A DNA stretch of 64,000 nt from an uncultured Lachnospiraceae bacterium (lineage in GTDB: Bacteria; Bacillota; Clostridia; Lachnospirales; Lachnospiraceae). Below the pieces are notes generated by a model. It was not told where the DNA came from. It searched no databases and worked only from the letters and a program-made list of their open reading frames with translations. This document shows positions 24,087-32,611 of this stretch, in pieces. Made by a program: the position numbers and the translations under genes. Location of the stretch: NCBI GenBank assembly GCA_910589385.1, contig CAJUTU010000008.1:54528-118527 (forward strand). Reading direction: 5' to 3'. How positions within the stretch are numbered: position 1 is the stretch's first letter; each line of letters starts with the position of its first letter.

Positions 24087-25136
24087 ATGAAAAATACAGA
24101 GGCAATTTTGGTTGTTCCTGGAACAATGGAAATTAAAGACGCGCCTGTACCGGTGCCGAAAGATGATGAAATCATGTTAAAGGTGGAGTATGTAGGAATC
24201 TGTGGTTCCGACGTACACGGATTTGAGTCAGGCCCATTCATCCCGCCGAAAGATCCAAATCAGAAAATCGGACTGGGCCATGAATGTGCAGGAACAGTTG
24301 TACAGGTGGGAAGCAAAGTAACAAAGTTCAAACCAGGAGACCGTGTAAATATTGAGCCAGGCGTACCCTGCGGAAAATGTAAATATTGTCTGGAAGGACA
24401 TTATAATATCTGCCCGGATGTAGATTTCATGGCTACACAGCCCAACTACAGAGGCGCTTTGACAAATTATCTGTGCCATCCGGAAAACTTTACTTACAAA
24501 CTCCCGGATAATATGAGCACCATGGAAGGCGCTCTGGTAGAACCGGCAGCAGTCGGAATGCACGCGGCTTTGGAAGGCGGCGCAAGGCTGGGCAAGAAGA
24601 TTGTCATCCTTGGCGCGGGCTGCATCGGCCTGATGACATTACAGGGCTGTAAGAGCCTTGGGGCAACGGATATTGTTGTAGTAGATGTGATGCCGAAGCG
24701 TCTGGAAATGGCAAAAGAGCTTGGTGCATCTGAAGTCATCAACGGAATGGAAGAAGACACTATCAGCAGATGCAAAGAAATAGTTGGAGAACTGGGGGCG
24801 GACATCGTATTTGAGACAGCAGGTTCCCAGATTACTGCAAAGCAGGCTCCGCAGATCGTTGCAAGAGGCGGAAAGATCATGATCGTTGGGACCATTCCAG
24901 GCGAAGTGCCGATTGATTTCTTGAAGATCAACCGTGAAGTAAAGATCCAGACCGTGTTCCGTTATGCAAATAACTATCCAATGACAATTGATGCCATCGC
25001 GTCCGGAAAATTTGATGTAAAATCTATGGTAACACACATTTATGATTATCAGGATGTGCAGAGAGCGTTTGAAGAATCCGTGAACTGCAAGAAAGATATT
25101 ATTAAGGGTGTTATCAAGATAGAGGATGCTGAATAA
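24087..25136 (+). CDS. zinc-dependent sorbitol/xylitol-type dehydrogenase
   Basis: 349 residues. Clear sorbitol dehydrogenase features: GICGSDVHGFESG (zinc Cys, about residues 37-49), GLGHECAGTV (His-Glu, about 62-71), the structural zinc site VPCGKCKYCLEGHYNIC (about 94-110), EPAAVGMHAAL and the nucleotide-binding VILGAGCIGLMTL (about 169-181). It likely oxidises a polyol C2 hydroxyl to the ketose with NAD. This is the second MDR dehydrogenase of the operon and not close to the first, so the pathway may have two oxidation steps or two substrates. ATG 24087 follows AAGGAAAGGAAA. Confidence 0.88.
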   Translation: MKNTEAILVVPGTMEIKDAPVPVPKDDEIMLKVEYVGICGSDVHGFESGPFIPPKDPNQKIGLGHECAGTVVQVGSKVTKFKPGDRVNIEPGVPCGKCKYCLEGHYNICPDVDFMATQPNYRGALTNYLCHPENFTYKLPDNMSTMEGALVEPAAVGMHAALEGGARLGKKIVILGAGCIGLMTLQGCKSLGATDIVVVDVMPKRLEMAKELGASEVINGMEEDTISRCKEIVGELGADIVFETAGSQITAKQAPQIVARGGKIMIVGTIPGEVPIDFLKINREVKIQTVFRYANNYPMTIDAIASGKFDVKSMVTHIYDYQDVQRAFEESVNCKKDIIKGVIKIEDAE

Positions 25137-25164
25137 TCAGACAATTTTATATAAAAGAGCCGCC

Positions 25165-25188
25165 AGGGGCATCCGGGTATATGCCCCT
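25165..25188 (+). other. intercistronic hairpin 3
   Basis: AGGGGCAT (25165-25172) pairs exactly with ATGCCCCT (25181-25188) with an 8-base loop, enclosed by CCGCC/GGCGG; no T run. Confidence 0.4.
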
Positions 25189-25256
25189 GTGGGGCGGACA
25201 GATTTTGTCCAAACTATCCATTTAAAATATAACGAAATGATATAGGAGGAAAACAA

Positions 25257-26093
25257 ATGTTAGCAGATATCAGATATTGGGAAAACAAAGCAAAAGAAGG
25301 CAGGTTCGCAATTCCCCACTTCAACGTATGGAATGCAGAAATGCTGATGGGCGTTATGGACGCAGCAGAAGAGACAAAGGCGCCGGTTATCATTTCTTTT
25401 GGGACAGGATTTGTAGGAAATACTTCTTTTGAAGATTTCTGCCACATGATGGTTTCTATGGCAAAGAAAGCAACCGTTCCGGTTATCACACACTGGGATC
25501 ACGGCCGCAGCATGGAAATCGTACAGAATGCATACAATCATGGAATGAACTCCGTAATGAGAGATGCTTCTGCATATGAATTTGAAGAGAACATCCGTCT
25601 TACAAAAGAGGTTGTAGATTACTTCCATCCACTGGGAATCCCGGTAGAGGCTGAGCTGGGACATGTAGGAAATGAAACCGTATATGAGGAAGCTCTGGCA
25701 AGCTATCAGTACACAGATCCGTCTCAGGCAGCAGAATTTGTAGAGCGTACAGGCTGCGACTCTCTGGCAGTTGCGATCGGAAACCAGCACGGCGTTTATA
25801 CTTCTGAGCCAAAGCTGAACTTTGAAGTTGTAGAGAAGGTTAGAGACGCTGTATCCGTACCATTGGTACTCCACGGAGCATCCGGAATCGGCGATGAGGA
25901 TATCAAAACAGCAATTTCTCTTGGAATCGCAAAGATCAACATCCATACAGAACTGTGCCAGGCAGCTATGACTGCGATCGGAGCAAATGTTGACAAACCG
26001 TTCCTTGAATTAGAAAGAGCCGTAAGGGCAGCAGTAAAACAGCGTGCACTGGAAAAAATCGTTTTATTCGGAGATGACGGAAAGGCGGAATAA
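25257..26093 (+). CDS. class II ketose-bisphosphate aldolase
   Basis: 278-residue zinc aldolase. Zinc and catalytic residues: TVPVITHWDHG (His and Asp, about residues 77-87), AELGHVGNE (about 136-144), LAVAIGNQHGVY (about 171-182), VPLVLHGASGIGDED (zinc His, about 203-217) and KINIHTELC (about 228-236). It cleaves a ketose (bis)phosphate into DHAP and an aldehyde. With a PfkB kinase right behind (2-base gap) it likely handles a ketose phosphate made in this pathway (fructose-, tagatose- or sorbose-type). AGGAGGAAAAC before ATG 25257 is strong. Confidence 0.88.
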   Translation: MLADIRYWENKAKEGRFAIPHFNVWNAEMLMGVMDAAEETKAPVIISFGTGFVGNTSFEDFCHMMVSMAKKATVPVITHWDHGRSMEIVQNAYNHGMNSVMRDASAYEFEENIRLTKEVVDYFHPLGIPVEAELGHVGNETVYEEALASYQYTDPSQAAEFVERTGCDSLAVAIGNQHGVYTSEPKLNFEVVEKVRDAVSVPLVLHGASGIGDEDIKTAISLGIAKINIHTELCQAAMTAIGANVDKPFLELERAVRAAVKQRALEKIVLFGDDGKAE

Positions 26094-26095
26094 TC

Positions 26096-27058
26096 GTGGA
26101 GAAAAAATTAGATGCAATCTGCGTCGGCGCTGCAATCGTAGACATTCCCCTGCAGCCGGTCAATCGGGACATGTTTGAGATTGAATCCTTTCCACTGCAG
26201 CAGATTTCCATGACGATCGGCGGAGATGCGATCAATGAAGCAACGATCATGTCCAGATTAGGACATAAGATCGGACTGATGAGCATGGTAGGCCGGGACG
26301 CGGTAGGCAATTTTATCATTGAACATTGTGAAAAGAACGGCATTGACTACTCCGGGATTAAGGTAAGAGAAGGAATTGATACCTCTATCAATGTAGGCCT
26401 GGTGACCGCTGACGGAGAACGGACATTTGTTACAAACCGCAATGGCAGCCTGTGGAAAATGACGATTGATGACGTGGATCTTTCCAGACTGGGCGAGGCC
26501 AGGTTACTGTCTCTGGCAAGTATTTTCAATAATCCGCTTCTGGACTGCAAAGCGTTGGTTCAGATTTTCCAGGAGGCAAAGAAGCAGGACATGATCATCT
26601 GTGCCGACATGATCAAGGCCAGACTGGGAGAGACCCTGGAAGATATTAAAGAAGCGCTCAGCTATGTGGATTACTTCTTCCCGAACTATGACGAAGCCTG
26701 CCTGATGACAGACGAGACAGAATTGGGAAAGATTGCGGATAAATTCCTTGACTGCGGAATCCAGCATGTAGTGATCAAGACCGGAAAGAAGGGCTGCTAC
26801 ATCAAGAGCCGGGACGGAAGTGTGCTGGAGGTTCCGGCAATGAAAGGCATCACTGCAATTGATACCATTGGCGCGGGAGATAATTTTGCATCTGGATTCA
26901 TTACTGCAATCCTGGAAGGGAAATCTTTGAAGGAATGCGCGGAGTTTGCAAATGTGACTGCTTCCATCAGTGTGCAGAGCATTGGCGCGACGACGGGCGT
27001 GCAGAGAAGAGAGCAGGTTGATGAAAGAATGAAGGAATACCATGAGCAGCAGAAATAG
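26096..27058 (+). CDS. PfkB-family carbohydrate kinase
   Basis: 320-residue ribokinase-fold sugar kinase. Motifs: the GGDAINEATIMSRLG segment near the N-terminus (about residues 42-56) and the C-terminal DTIGAGDNFASGFI signature (about 258-271) with the catalytic Asp and the GAGD anion hole. It phosphorylates a sugar or sugar phosphate, most likely the ketose produced by the dehydrogenases. The start is GTG at 26096, two bases after the aldolase stop, using AAAGGCGG inside the aldolase tail; translation is probably coupled. Substrate not determinable. Confidence 0.87.
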   Translation: MEKKLDAICVGAAIVDIPLQPVNRDMFEIESFPLQQISMTIGGDAINEATIMSRLGHKIGLMSMVGRDAVGNFIIEHCEKNGIDYSGIKVREGIDTSINVGLVTADGERTFVTNRNGSLWKMTIDDVDLSRLGEARLLSLASIFNNPLLDCKALVQIFQEAKKQDMIICADMIKARLGETLEDIKEALSYVDYFFPNYDEACLMTDETELGKIADKFLDCGIQHVVIKTGKKGCYIKSRDGSVLEVPAMKGITAIDTIGAGDNFASGFITAILEGKSLKECAEFANVTASISVQSIGATTGVQRREQVDERMKEYHEQQK

Positions 27059-27079
27059 GAAACTGTCATAAAATGATAT

Positions 27080-27105
27080 GCGCAGGCGGATTCAACTGCC
27101 TGCGC
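27080..27105 (+). other. intercistronic hairpin 4
   Basis: GCGCAGGC (27080-27087) pairs exactly with GCCTGCGC (27098-27105); no T run follows. Confidence 0.4.
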
Positions 27106-27130
27106 TGGCCAAGAAAGGAAAATAAATATT

Positions 27131-28114
27131 ATGAAAAAGATGAAACTGGGAAATACAGGTACAGATATTTCAAGAATGGGTCTTGGTACATGGTCTATCG
27201 GCGGCGGCCCGGCATGGGGTGGAGATCATGATCTGCAGGTTGTTCTTGACCTGATCAGAGAGTGCCCGAAGCTTGGCGTGAACCTGATTGATACTGCGCC
27301 TGGATATAATTTCGGAAACAGTGAAAAGATCGTAGGAAAAGCCCTGGAAGAGATGAATCGTGAAGATGTAGTGATCATCACAAAGTGCGGAATCATCTGG
27401 AATGACAGAAAGGGAAGTCTGTTCAACAAGGTGGGAGATACGCAGCTTTACAAAAACCTTTCCAAAGAATCCATCCTGGAAGAGATCGATCAGAGTTTAG
27501 AGCGTCTTGGTACAGATTATATTGATGTATACATGACACACTGGCAGGCAGTAGAGCCATATTTCACTCCTATTTCAGAGACGATGGAAGTGTTAAATGA
27601 CTTGAAAGCAAAAGGAAAGATCCGTGCGATCGGCGCGGCTAACGTAGATGTAAACCATATCAAAGAATACTTAAAGTATGGTTCTCTTGATATCGTACAG
27701 GCAAAATACAGCATTTTGGATCGTGCAATTGAAGATGACCTGCTTCCGGTCTGCAAAGAAAATAATGTGACGATCCAGGCATACTCTCCATTGGAAATGG
27801 GTCTGTTAAGCGGAGCTCTTCCAAGAGATTACAAGCCGGTAGGCGCACAGATCCCGAAGAAATGGTTCCAGCCGGATAACATGCAGAAAGCTATGGATAT
27901 GATGGATGCATGGAAACCTCTCTGTGAAAAATATGACTGCACTATCGCAAATCTGGCGCTTGCATGGATCCTTGCACAGGGTGAATTCATCAACCTGTTG
28001 AGCGGTTCTACAACCGTAGGACAGATTGAAGAAAATATCAAGTCTGCAGAGATTGAATTAGAAGCAGAAGATGTTGCATACATGCGGAAACTGGCTGAAG
28101 ACATTGATAAATAA
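27131..28114 (+). CDS. aldo/keto reductase
   Basis: 327-residue NAD(P)H-dependent TIM-barrel oxidoreductase. The catalytic set is visible: Asp and Tyr in LIDTAPGYNFGNSE (about residues 53-66), Lys in VIITKCGI (about 80-87) and His in YMTHWQAVE (about 134-142). The cofactor site SGSTTVGQIEENI (about 292-304) is typical. The sequence resembles the 'general stress/IolS-like' branch. Last structural gene of the polyol operon; it may interconvert the aldehyde released by the aldolase or an aldose. AAAGGAAAATAA precedes the ATG. Confidence 0.87.
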   Translation: MKKMKLGNTGTDISRMGLGTWSIGGGPAWGGDHDLQVVLDLIRECPKLGVNLIDTAPGYNFGNSEKIVGKALEEMNREDVVIITKCGIIWNDRKGSLFNKVGDTQLYKNLSKESILEEIDQSLERLGTDYIDVYMTHWQAVEPYFTPISETMEVLNDLKAKGKIRAIGAANVDVNHIKEYLKYGSLDIVQAKYSILDRAIEDDLLPVCKENNVTIQAYSPLEMGLLSGALPRDYKPVGAQIPKKWFQPDNMQKAMDMMDAWKPLCEKYDCTIANLALAWILAQGEFINLLSGSTTVGQIEENIKSAEIELEAEDVAYMRKLAEDIDK

Positions 28115-28192
28115 AAAAAGCTCTATTTTCTTTACTCCTTATGAACCGGCCATATTTTTTGACCGGGTTAATTAAAAACTTACCTGTCTGTC

Positions 28193-28264
28193 TTTCAAAG
28201 GCGTTTTAATGCGTATTTTTGAGCGTATGTACGTGTTTCAAAGGAGGGAAATATGCTTTCAAAG
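28193..28264 (+). promoter_or_regulatory. three TTTCAAAG boxes around the deoR-type gene start
   Basis: The octamer TTTCAAAG occurs at 28193-28200, 28236-28243 and 28257-28264, with start-to-start distances of 43 and 21 bp, i.e. roughly helical phasing. The second overlaps the ribosome site of the regulator gene. It is the reverse complement of the CTTTGAAA core of the operators at 20524 and 29363, so it probably mediates autoregulation. Confidence 0.6.
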
Positions 28265-29110
28265 GAAAAAGTCCTTGCAAATACCAAAGAGGCTGGTATA
28301 TTATTAGATAGAGGTGTTTCTGGTATTCAGGATGAGGAGAGGGAAGAAAGCATGTCGAGTAAAGAAAGACTGATGGTGATCAGGCAGCATATCCAAAATG
28401 TGAAAAAGGTTTCGGTTGCGGAACTGAGCCGGCAGTGTTCAGTGACGGAAGAGACGATCAGGCGGGATTTGGATAAGCTGGAGCTGGAAGGCGTCGTGAC
28501 AAGGATTCATGGCGGGGCGATCTGGAACGCAGATGTTCAGAAGGAAAATGTCCATTTTTATAAGAGGCTTACGAAACATCTGCGGGAAAAGCAGGATATC
28601 GCACGTAAGACGGCAGCATTGCTGGAAGATAAGAACACCATTATCGCGGATTCCAGCACCACTGTTGTTGAGGCGCTGAAGCTGATACCGGATAACCGGG
28701 ATGTGACGATCGTGACGAATTCAACAGAAGTATTCCGGGAATTTCAACAGTCTTCGTTTCATATTATTTCGACAGGCGGAGAATTTAATAAGAAGTCGCT
28801 GTCATTACAAGGGCAGCTGGCAAAGACAAATATAAGTAAATATAATGTAAGTCTCGCTCTGATAAGCTGTAAGAGTGTGAATATTGAGAAAGGTGTCCTG
28901 GATTCCAACGAGAGCGAGGCGGAGATAAAAAAACTGATGCTGGAGCAGGCAGAGGAGGTTGCGCTCCTTGTGGATCACTCCAAATTTGACCAGACGGCAT
29001 TCGTATGCCTTACTGACTTGAAAAGCGTGAACTATATTATTACGGACAGAAGGCCGGGGGACATATGGATTCAGTACTGTGAAGAAAATAGTATCCGGCT
29101 GATCTACTGA
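28253..29110 (+). CDS. DeoR/GlpR-family transcriptional regulator of the polyol operon
   Basis: 285 residues from ATG 28253, which has a perfect AAAGGAGGGAAAT site. The N-terminal DeoR helix-turn-helix (VSVAELSRQCSVTEETIRRD, about residues 54-73, then RIHGGAIW) is followed by the sugar-phosphate-sensing domain (TIIADSSTTVVEAL, VTIVTNSTEVF, STGGEFNKKSL, LLVDHSKFDQTAF). An internal ATG at 28352 would give the standard family N-terminus MSSKERL with AGAGGGA upstream; if used, the first 33 residues are not translated. Likely a phospho-sugar-responsive repressor acting at the CTTTGAAA boxes. Confidence 0.88.
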   Translation: MLSKEKVLANTKEAGILLDRGVSGIQDEEREESMSSKERLMVIRQHIQNVKKVSVAELSRQCSVTEETIRRDLDKLELEGVVTRIHGGAIWNADVQKENVHFYKRLTKHLREKQDIARKTAALLEDKNTIIADSSTTVVEALKLIPDNRDVTIVTNSTEVFREFQQSSFHIISTGGEFNKKSLSLQGQLAKTNISKYNVSLALISCKSVNIEKGVLDSNESEAEIKKLMLEQAEEVALLVDHSKFDQTAFVCLTDLKSVNYIITDRRPGDIWIQYCEENSIRLIY

Positions 29111-29180
29111 AGGATATACAGCAGCTATCTGTTTTGGTTTTTTATACAAAAATTTGAATATATATGTCTGAAACAAAATC

Positions 29181-29230
29181 GGGCCACTGAAGAGCAGGAT
29201 AGAATCTGTGAACAGTGGCTCTATTTTTTA
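29181..29230 (+). terminator. terminator after the DeoR-type gene
   Basis: GCCACTG (29183-29189) pairs with CAGTGGC (29213-29219), followed by TCTATTTTTT. It ends the regulator transcript before the symporter promoter region. Confidence 0.7.
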
Positions 29231-29231
29231 T

Positions 29232-29412
29232 GTTTCAAAGGAGGATCGATAGGATCTCTTTTTTTGTCTTTATTAAAATCTTTATAACAAAGATAAAATG
29301 CACAAAACAAAAAAATAATACTGGATAATATGCGGATAAAAATGGATAAAACAAACAAAAATCTTTGAAATAAAGAAAAAAGATTGACAATATTATTGTG
29401 CGATGTTAGAAT
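29232..29412 (+). promoter_or_regulatory. operators and promoter of the symporter gene
   Basis: TTTCAAAG at 29233-29240, CTTTATAACAAAG at 29280-29292 and CTTTGAAATAAAG at 29363-29375; then 8 bases, TTGACA (29384-29389), 17-base spacer, TAGAAT (29407-29412) with a TG extension (TGTTAGAAT). The last box and promoter copy the arrangement at 20524-20573. The 510-base gap before the symporter gene holds these elements and a leader of about 210 bases. Confidence 0.75.
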
Positions 29413-29488
29413 TATAGAAACAAAATTAGTGCGTTATTACCAATATGAGGCAAAAAATATAGTGAAGACAGGGGGAGAATATCTAAAA

Positions 29489-29517
29489 TTTGAAACACAA
29501 AATATTGTGATTTCAAA
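29489..29517 (+). repeat. inverted repeat in the symporter leader
   Basis: TTTGAAACACAA (29489-29500) and TTGTGATTTCAAA (29505-29517) form a 12-bp inverted repeat with one bulged base and a 4-base centre, downstream of the transcription start. It contains the TTTGAAA/TTTCAAA core again and could be another operator or an RNA hairpin. Confidence 0.5.
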
Positions 29518-29626
29518 AAAATACTTTATTGCTATGGGATGACAAAACAAAAAAGTAAAGAAAATTTATGCGAAGTGCAGAGAGAAATGAGCACAGACAA
29601 ATACATCATGGGAGGTTAATAGCAGA

Positions 29627-30973
29627 ATGGATAATAAGAAAAAGGAAACTTCAATCGTTAAGAAAATGATACTGGCAGTAGCAGGAGGATTTATTGCTGG
29701 ATTTTTATGTCTGCTTTTGAGAGAGTTCCTGAATGGAAATGGCAGCAGCGGGGTCTGGAATGTGATTGAGGCAATCCTGTTTCAGGATATCACTGCAACG
29801 CAGGGAATTGAGGGCCTGGGAATCTTTTATATCGTCGGCCAGCTTTTCATGAGGGGGCTCCAGATGGCGATCGTACCTCTGGTCATCACATCTCTTACCC
29901 TTGCCCTGTGCAGCCTGGCGAATCCGGAGCGGCTGGGAAGGATTGCAGGAAAGACATTTATTACATATCTTTGCTTTTATGTAGTTGCAGCAACTCTGGC
30001 TGGCGTTGGTGCGTACTTTGTTAAATCCATGGGATGGTTTGATGTAAGCCTGCCTAACGAGATGGCTACGGAAGCAGTGACCATGGAAGGATATAATCCG
30101 CTCGTGACAGTCGTAAATGCAGTGCCGTCTAACATATTTGCTGCATTTTCGACCAATAATACGATTTTATCAGTTGTAGTAGTTGCGATCGTATTGGGGC
30201 TGTGCATGACTGCAATGGGAGAAAAAGCAGATCCGCTGAAAAAAGTGATTGAAAATCTGAATGATGTAGTACAGATGTTCCTCAATTTCCTGATCAACAA
30301 GATTGCGCCGATCGCTATTTTCTGTATGATCACAAGGACCCTGGCTGTATATGGAGTGGAGTACATCGGTCCGACCCTGGTCTGGATTGTGACAACGATC
30401 GTGGTAAGCCTTGTGCTTGTAGTTACGATTTATCCAATCGGCATTTTCCTGGCCACACGGATGAACCCTATCCCGTTCCTGAAAAAATCTTTCAAGATTG
30501 GATTGTTTGCGGCAGCTACCAACTCATCAGCAGCGACACTGCCTTTAAATACAAAGACTTGTACGGAAGAACTGGGATGCTCAGAGGAGATCAGCAGTTT
30601 TGTGCTTCCTACCGGTATGACGATCAATATGAATGGAACCACAGCCATGCATATGATCGCGATTACATTTATTGCAACAGCAGCAGGCATTAATGTGACA
30701 CCGGCGACTCTGGCAACAGCAGCGTTCTTATCTATCTGTACCGCTGTAGGAACTCCGGCGATCCCGGTAGCAGGCACGACTATGGTTTATGTGGTAATGT
30801 CCGGCCTTGGTATGAGTTCCGAATTGTGTATGATCGGCTACTCGCTGGTGCTGGCAATGAATTATCTTCCTGGTATGGCAGTTATTACATTGAATGTGAT
30901 CGGTGATGCGGCAACGAACGTGATCGTAAACTTTAAAGAAGGTGTGCTGGATAAAGATGTCTACAATAAATAA
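29627..30973 (+). CDS. dicarboxylate/amino acid:cation symporter (DAACS family)
   Basis: 448-residue glutamate-transporter-fold symporter with about eight membrane helices and two re-entrant loops. Diagnostic text: AAATNSSAATLPLNTKT (the serine-rich HP1 region, about residues 291-307), LPTGMTINMNGTTAM (TM7, about 326-340; here with the NMNGT form) and GTPAIPVAGTTM (HP2, about 375-386). It imports C4-dicarboxylates or acidic/neutral amino acids with sodium or protons. Its promoter is a near copy of that of the polyol operon, so it is probably co-regulated, and may import a linked metabolite. ATG 29627 follows GGGAGG. Confidence 0.88.
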   Translation: MDNKKKETSIVKKMILAVAGGFIAGFLCLLLREFLNGNGSSGVWNVIEAILFQDITATQGIEGLGIFYIVGQLFMRGLQMAIVPLVITSLTLALCSLANPERLGRIAGKTFITYLCFYVVAATLAGVGAYFVKSMGWFDVSLPNEMATEAVTMEGYNPLVTVVNAVPSNIFAAFSTNNTILSVVVVAIVLGLCMTAMGEKADPLKKVIENLNDVVQMFLNFLINKIAPIAIFCMITRTLAVYGVEYIGPTLVWIVTTIVVSLVLVVTIYPIGIFLATRMNPIPFLKKSFKIGLFAAATNSSAATLPLNTKTCTEELGCSEEISSFVLPTGMTINMNGTTAMHMIAITFIATAAGINVTPATLATAAFLSICTAVGTPAIPVAGTTMVYVVMSGLGMSSELCMIGYSLVLAMNYLPGMAVITLNVIGDAATNVIVNFKEGVLDKDVYNK

Positions 30974-30988
30974 GAAAAATTAAGAAAT

Positions 30989-31018
30989 GAAAAAGGCGGC
31001 TGAGGCAGCTGCTTTTTT
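30989..31018 (+). terminator. terminator after the symporter gene
   Basis: AAGGCGGCT pairs imperfectly with AGCTGCTT around GAGGC, followed by TTTTTT at about 31013-31018. Confidence 0.65.
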
Positions 31019-31149
31019 CATGTATCAATACGTGGTATGAAAAAAATCTGCCAGTAATAGATGTCCTGTGTTGTGAACTTCTCATTTTTTTGCATTAGAT
31101 TTTTAGATTTGGCACATAATATTCCTTATGAAGGCGAGGAGGAATGATT

Positions 31150-32427
31150 ATGTATCAATATTTACCAATACGTGATGTATACGCGAGAGAAATTCTGGAT
31201 TCCCGGGGGAATCCTACGATAGAGGTGGAAGTACTGGCAGGGGAAAAGGTGGTAGGCCGGGCATCTGTGCCGTCCGGTGCTTCCACTGGAAAATATGAAG
31301 CAGTGGAACTGCGGGACGGGGGAGGCCGGTATGGCGGGAAAGGCGTCCAGCGTGCCGTAGAGCATGTCAATGACCAGCTTGCAGGCGCGGTGATCGGCAT
31401 AAATGTGTTTGACCAGACCGAGATTGACCGTGTCCTGATCAAGACAGACGGCAGCGCCAACAAGGGGAACCTGGGTGCAAACGCATTGCTTGGCGTATCC
31501 CTTGCAGCCGCCCATGCAGCAGCGGCGGCCTTGCGTATTCCTTTATATAAATATCTGGGCGGTGTCAATGCGAAGAAACTTCCGGTACCGATGATGAATA
31601 TTTTAAATGGCGGCGCCCATGCGGACAATACGCTGGATATCCAAGAGTTTATGATCATGCCTGTGGGAGCGAAGGACTTTAAACATGGGCTGCGGATGTG
31701 CGCGGAAATCTATCAGTCTTTGAAAATGCTTCTCAAAGAAAGGGGGCTGAGCACGGCTGTCGGTGATGAGGGCGGCTTTGCGCCGGATCTGCCTGATACA
31801 AAAGCTGCGCTGGACTGTTTGAAGGAAGCAGTGGAAAGAGCCGGATACCGTGTGGGAAGAGAACAGGACATTGCCATTGCAATGGATGTGGCGGCATCTG
31901 AACTATATAACCAGGATTACAAGAAATACGAATTTCCCGGTGAAAGTAAGATGCAGGGAAAGAAAATCGTGCGTTCTGTGGAAGAACTCATAGACTATTA
32001 CGCAGAACTGATTGAAGAATTTCCGATCTGTTCGATTGAAGATCCGCTGGACGAGGAAGACTGGGAAGGCTGGGAGCTGCTGACCACCAGGCTGGGAAGG
32101 GAAATCCAGCTTGTGGGCGATGATCTGTTTGTGACAAATGTGGAACGGCTGAGAAAAGGGATCGAAAAAGGGGTCGCAAATGCAATCTTAGTGAAGGTCA
32201 ATCAGATCGGAACCCTGACAGAAGCCATTGAGGCTATACAGTTAGCGCAGAATTCCGGATACCATGCGATCGTGTCCCACCGTTCAGGTGAGACGGAAGA
32301 TACAACGATCGCAGATATTGCAGTGGCATTTAATACCGGGCAGATTAAGACGGGGGCGCCCTGCCGTACAGAGCGTGTGGCGAAATATAACCGGCTGCTC
32401 CGGATTGAAGAGCAGGTGGAGAAATAA
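31150..32427 (+). CDS. eno: enolase
   Basis: Glycolytic 2-phosphoglycerate dehydratase, 425 residues. Motifs in order: REILDSRGNPTIEVEV (N-terminal), VPSGASTGKYEAVELRDG (about residues 36-53), GGAHADNTLDIQEFMI (about 154-169), VGDEGGFAPDL (about 205-215, catalytic Glu), SIEDPLDEEDWEGW (about 294-307), QLVGDDLFVTN, KVNQIGTLTE (catalytic Lys about 345) and SHRSGETEDTTIAD. The start is ATG 31150: GGAGG at 31138-31142 is seven bases away, whereas ATG 31144 is too close. It follows the symporter but has its own spacer; not obviously part of the polyol operon. Confidence 0.97.
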   Translation: MYQYLPIRDVYAREILDSRGNPTIEVEVLAGEKVVGRASVPSGASTGKYEAVELRDGGGRYGGKGVQRAVEHVNDQLAGAVIGINVFDQTEIDRVLIKTDGSANKGNLGANALLGVSLAAAHAAAAALRIPLYKYLGGVNAKKLPVPMMNILNGGAHADNTLDIQEFMIMPVGAKDFKHGLRMCAEIYQSLKMLLKERGLSTAVGDEGGFAPDLPDTKAALDCLKEAVERAGYRVGREQDIAIAMDVAASELYNQDYKKYEFPGESKMQGKKIVRSVEELIDYYAELIEEFPICSIEDPLDEEDWEGWELLTTRLGREIQLVGDDLFVTNVERLRKGIEKGVANAILVKVNQIGTLTEAIEAIQLAQNSGYHAIVSHRSGETEDTTIADIAVAFNTGQIKTGAPCRTERVAKYNRLLRIEEQVEK

Positions 32428-32429
32428 AA

Positions 32430-32511
32430 AGCGGCTGGTAAGAAACATGTTACAGTCTGCGGCCGTCTGGCTGTGGGCTGTAACGAAACAGCACAATACA
32501 GTCTGCTTTTT
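32430..32511 (+). terminator. composite terminator after eno
   Basis: Outer AAGC...GCTT pairing, an inner GTTACAG/CTGTAAC stem (about 32449-32455 against 32477-32484), and a run of seven T at about 32505-32511. Confidence 0.5.
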
Positions 32512-32523
32512 TTATCTCATACA

Positions 32524-32552
32524 TTGTACTATTTTGGAAAATCAGTTATAAT
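32524..32552 (+). promoter_or_regulatory. promoter of the mini-LytTR/araC operon
   Basis: TTGTAC (32524-32529), 17-base spacer, TATAAT (32547-32552). The -10 lies inside the space between the arms of a 15-bp inverted repeat. Confidence 0.65.
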
Positions 32553-32581
32553 TTTAACTGAAATTGCTGATTTTCCAAAAT
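32531..32581. repeat. 15-bp perfect inverted repeat flanking the -10 element
   Basis: ATTTTGGAAAATCAG (32531-32545) and CTGATTTTCCAAAAT (32567-32581) are exact inverse complements separated by 21 bases that contain TATAAT. A dimeric repressor site or a 5'-end RNA hairpin are both possible. Confidence 0.75.
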
Positions 32582-32611
32582 TTTGGCAGCGAAAAATAGA
32601 ATGTGAAAAAT

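Noticed and set aside
29363..29375. CTTTG-AAA-AAAG boxes as CcpA catabolite (cre) sites
   Set aside because: They lack the central CG of the cre consensus and match the local DeoR-type pattern better.
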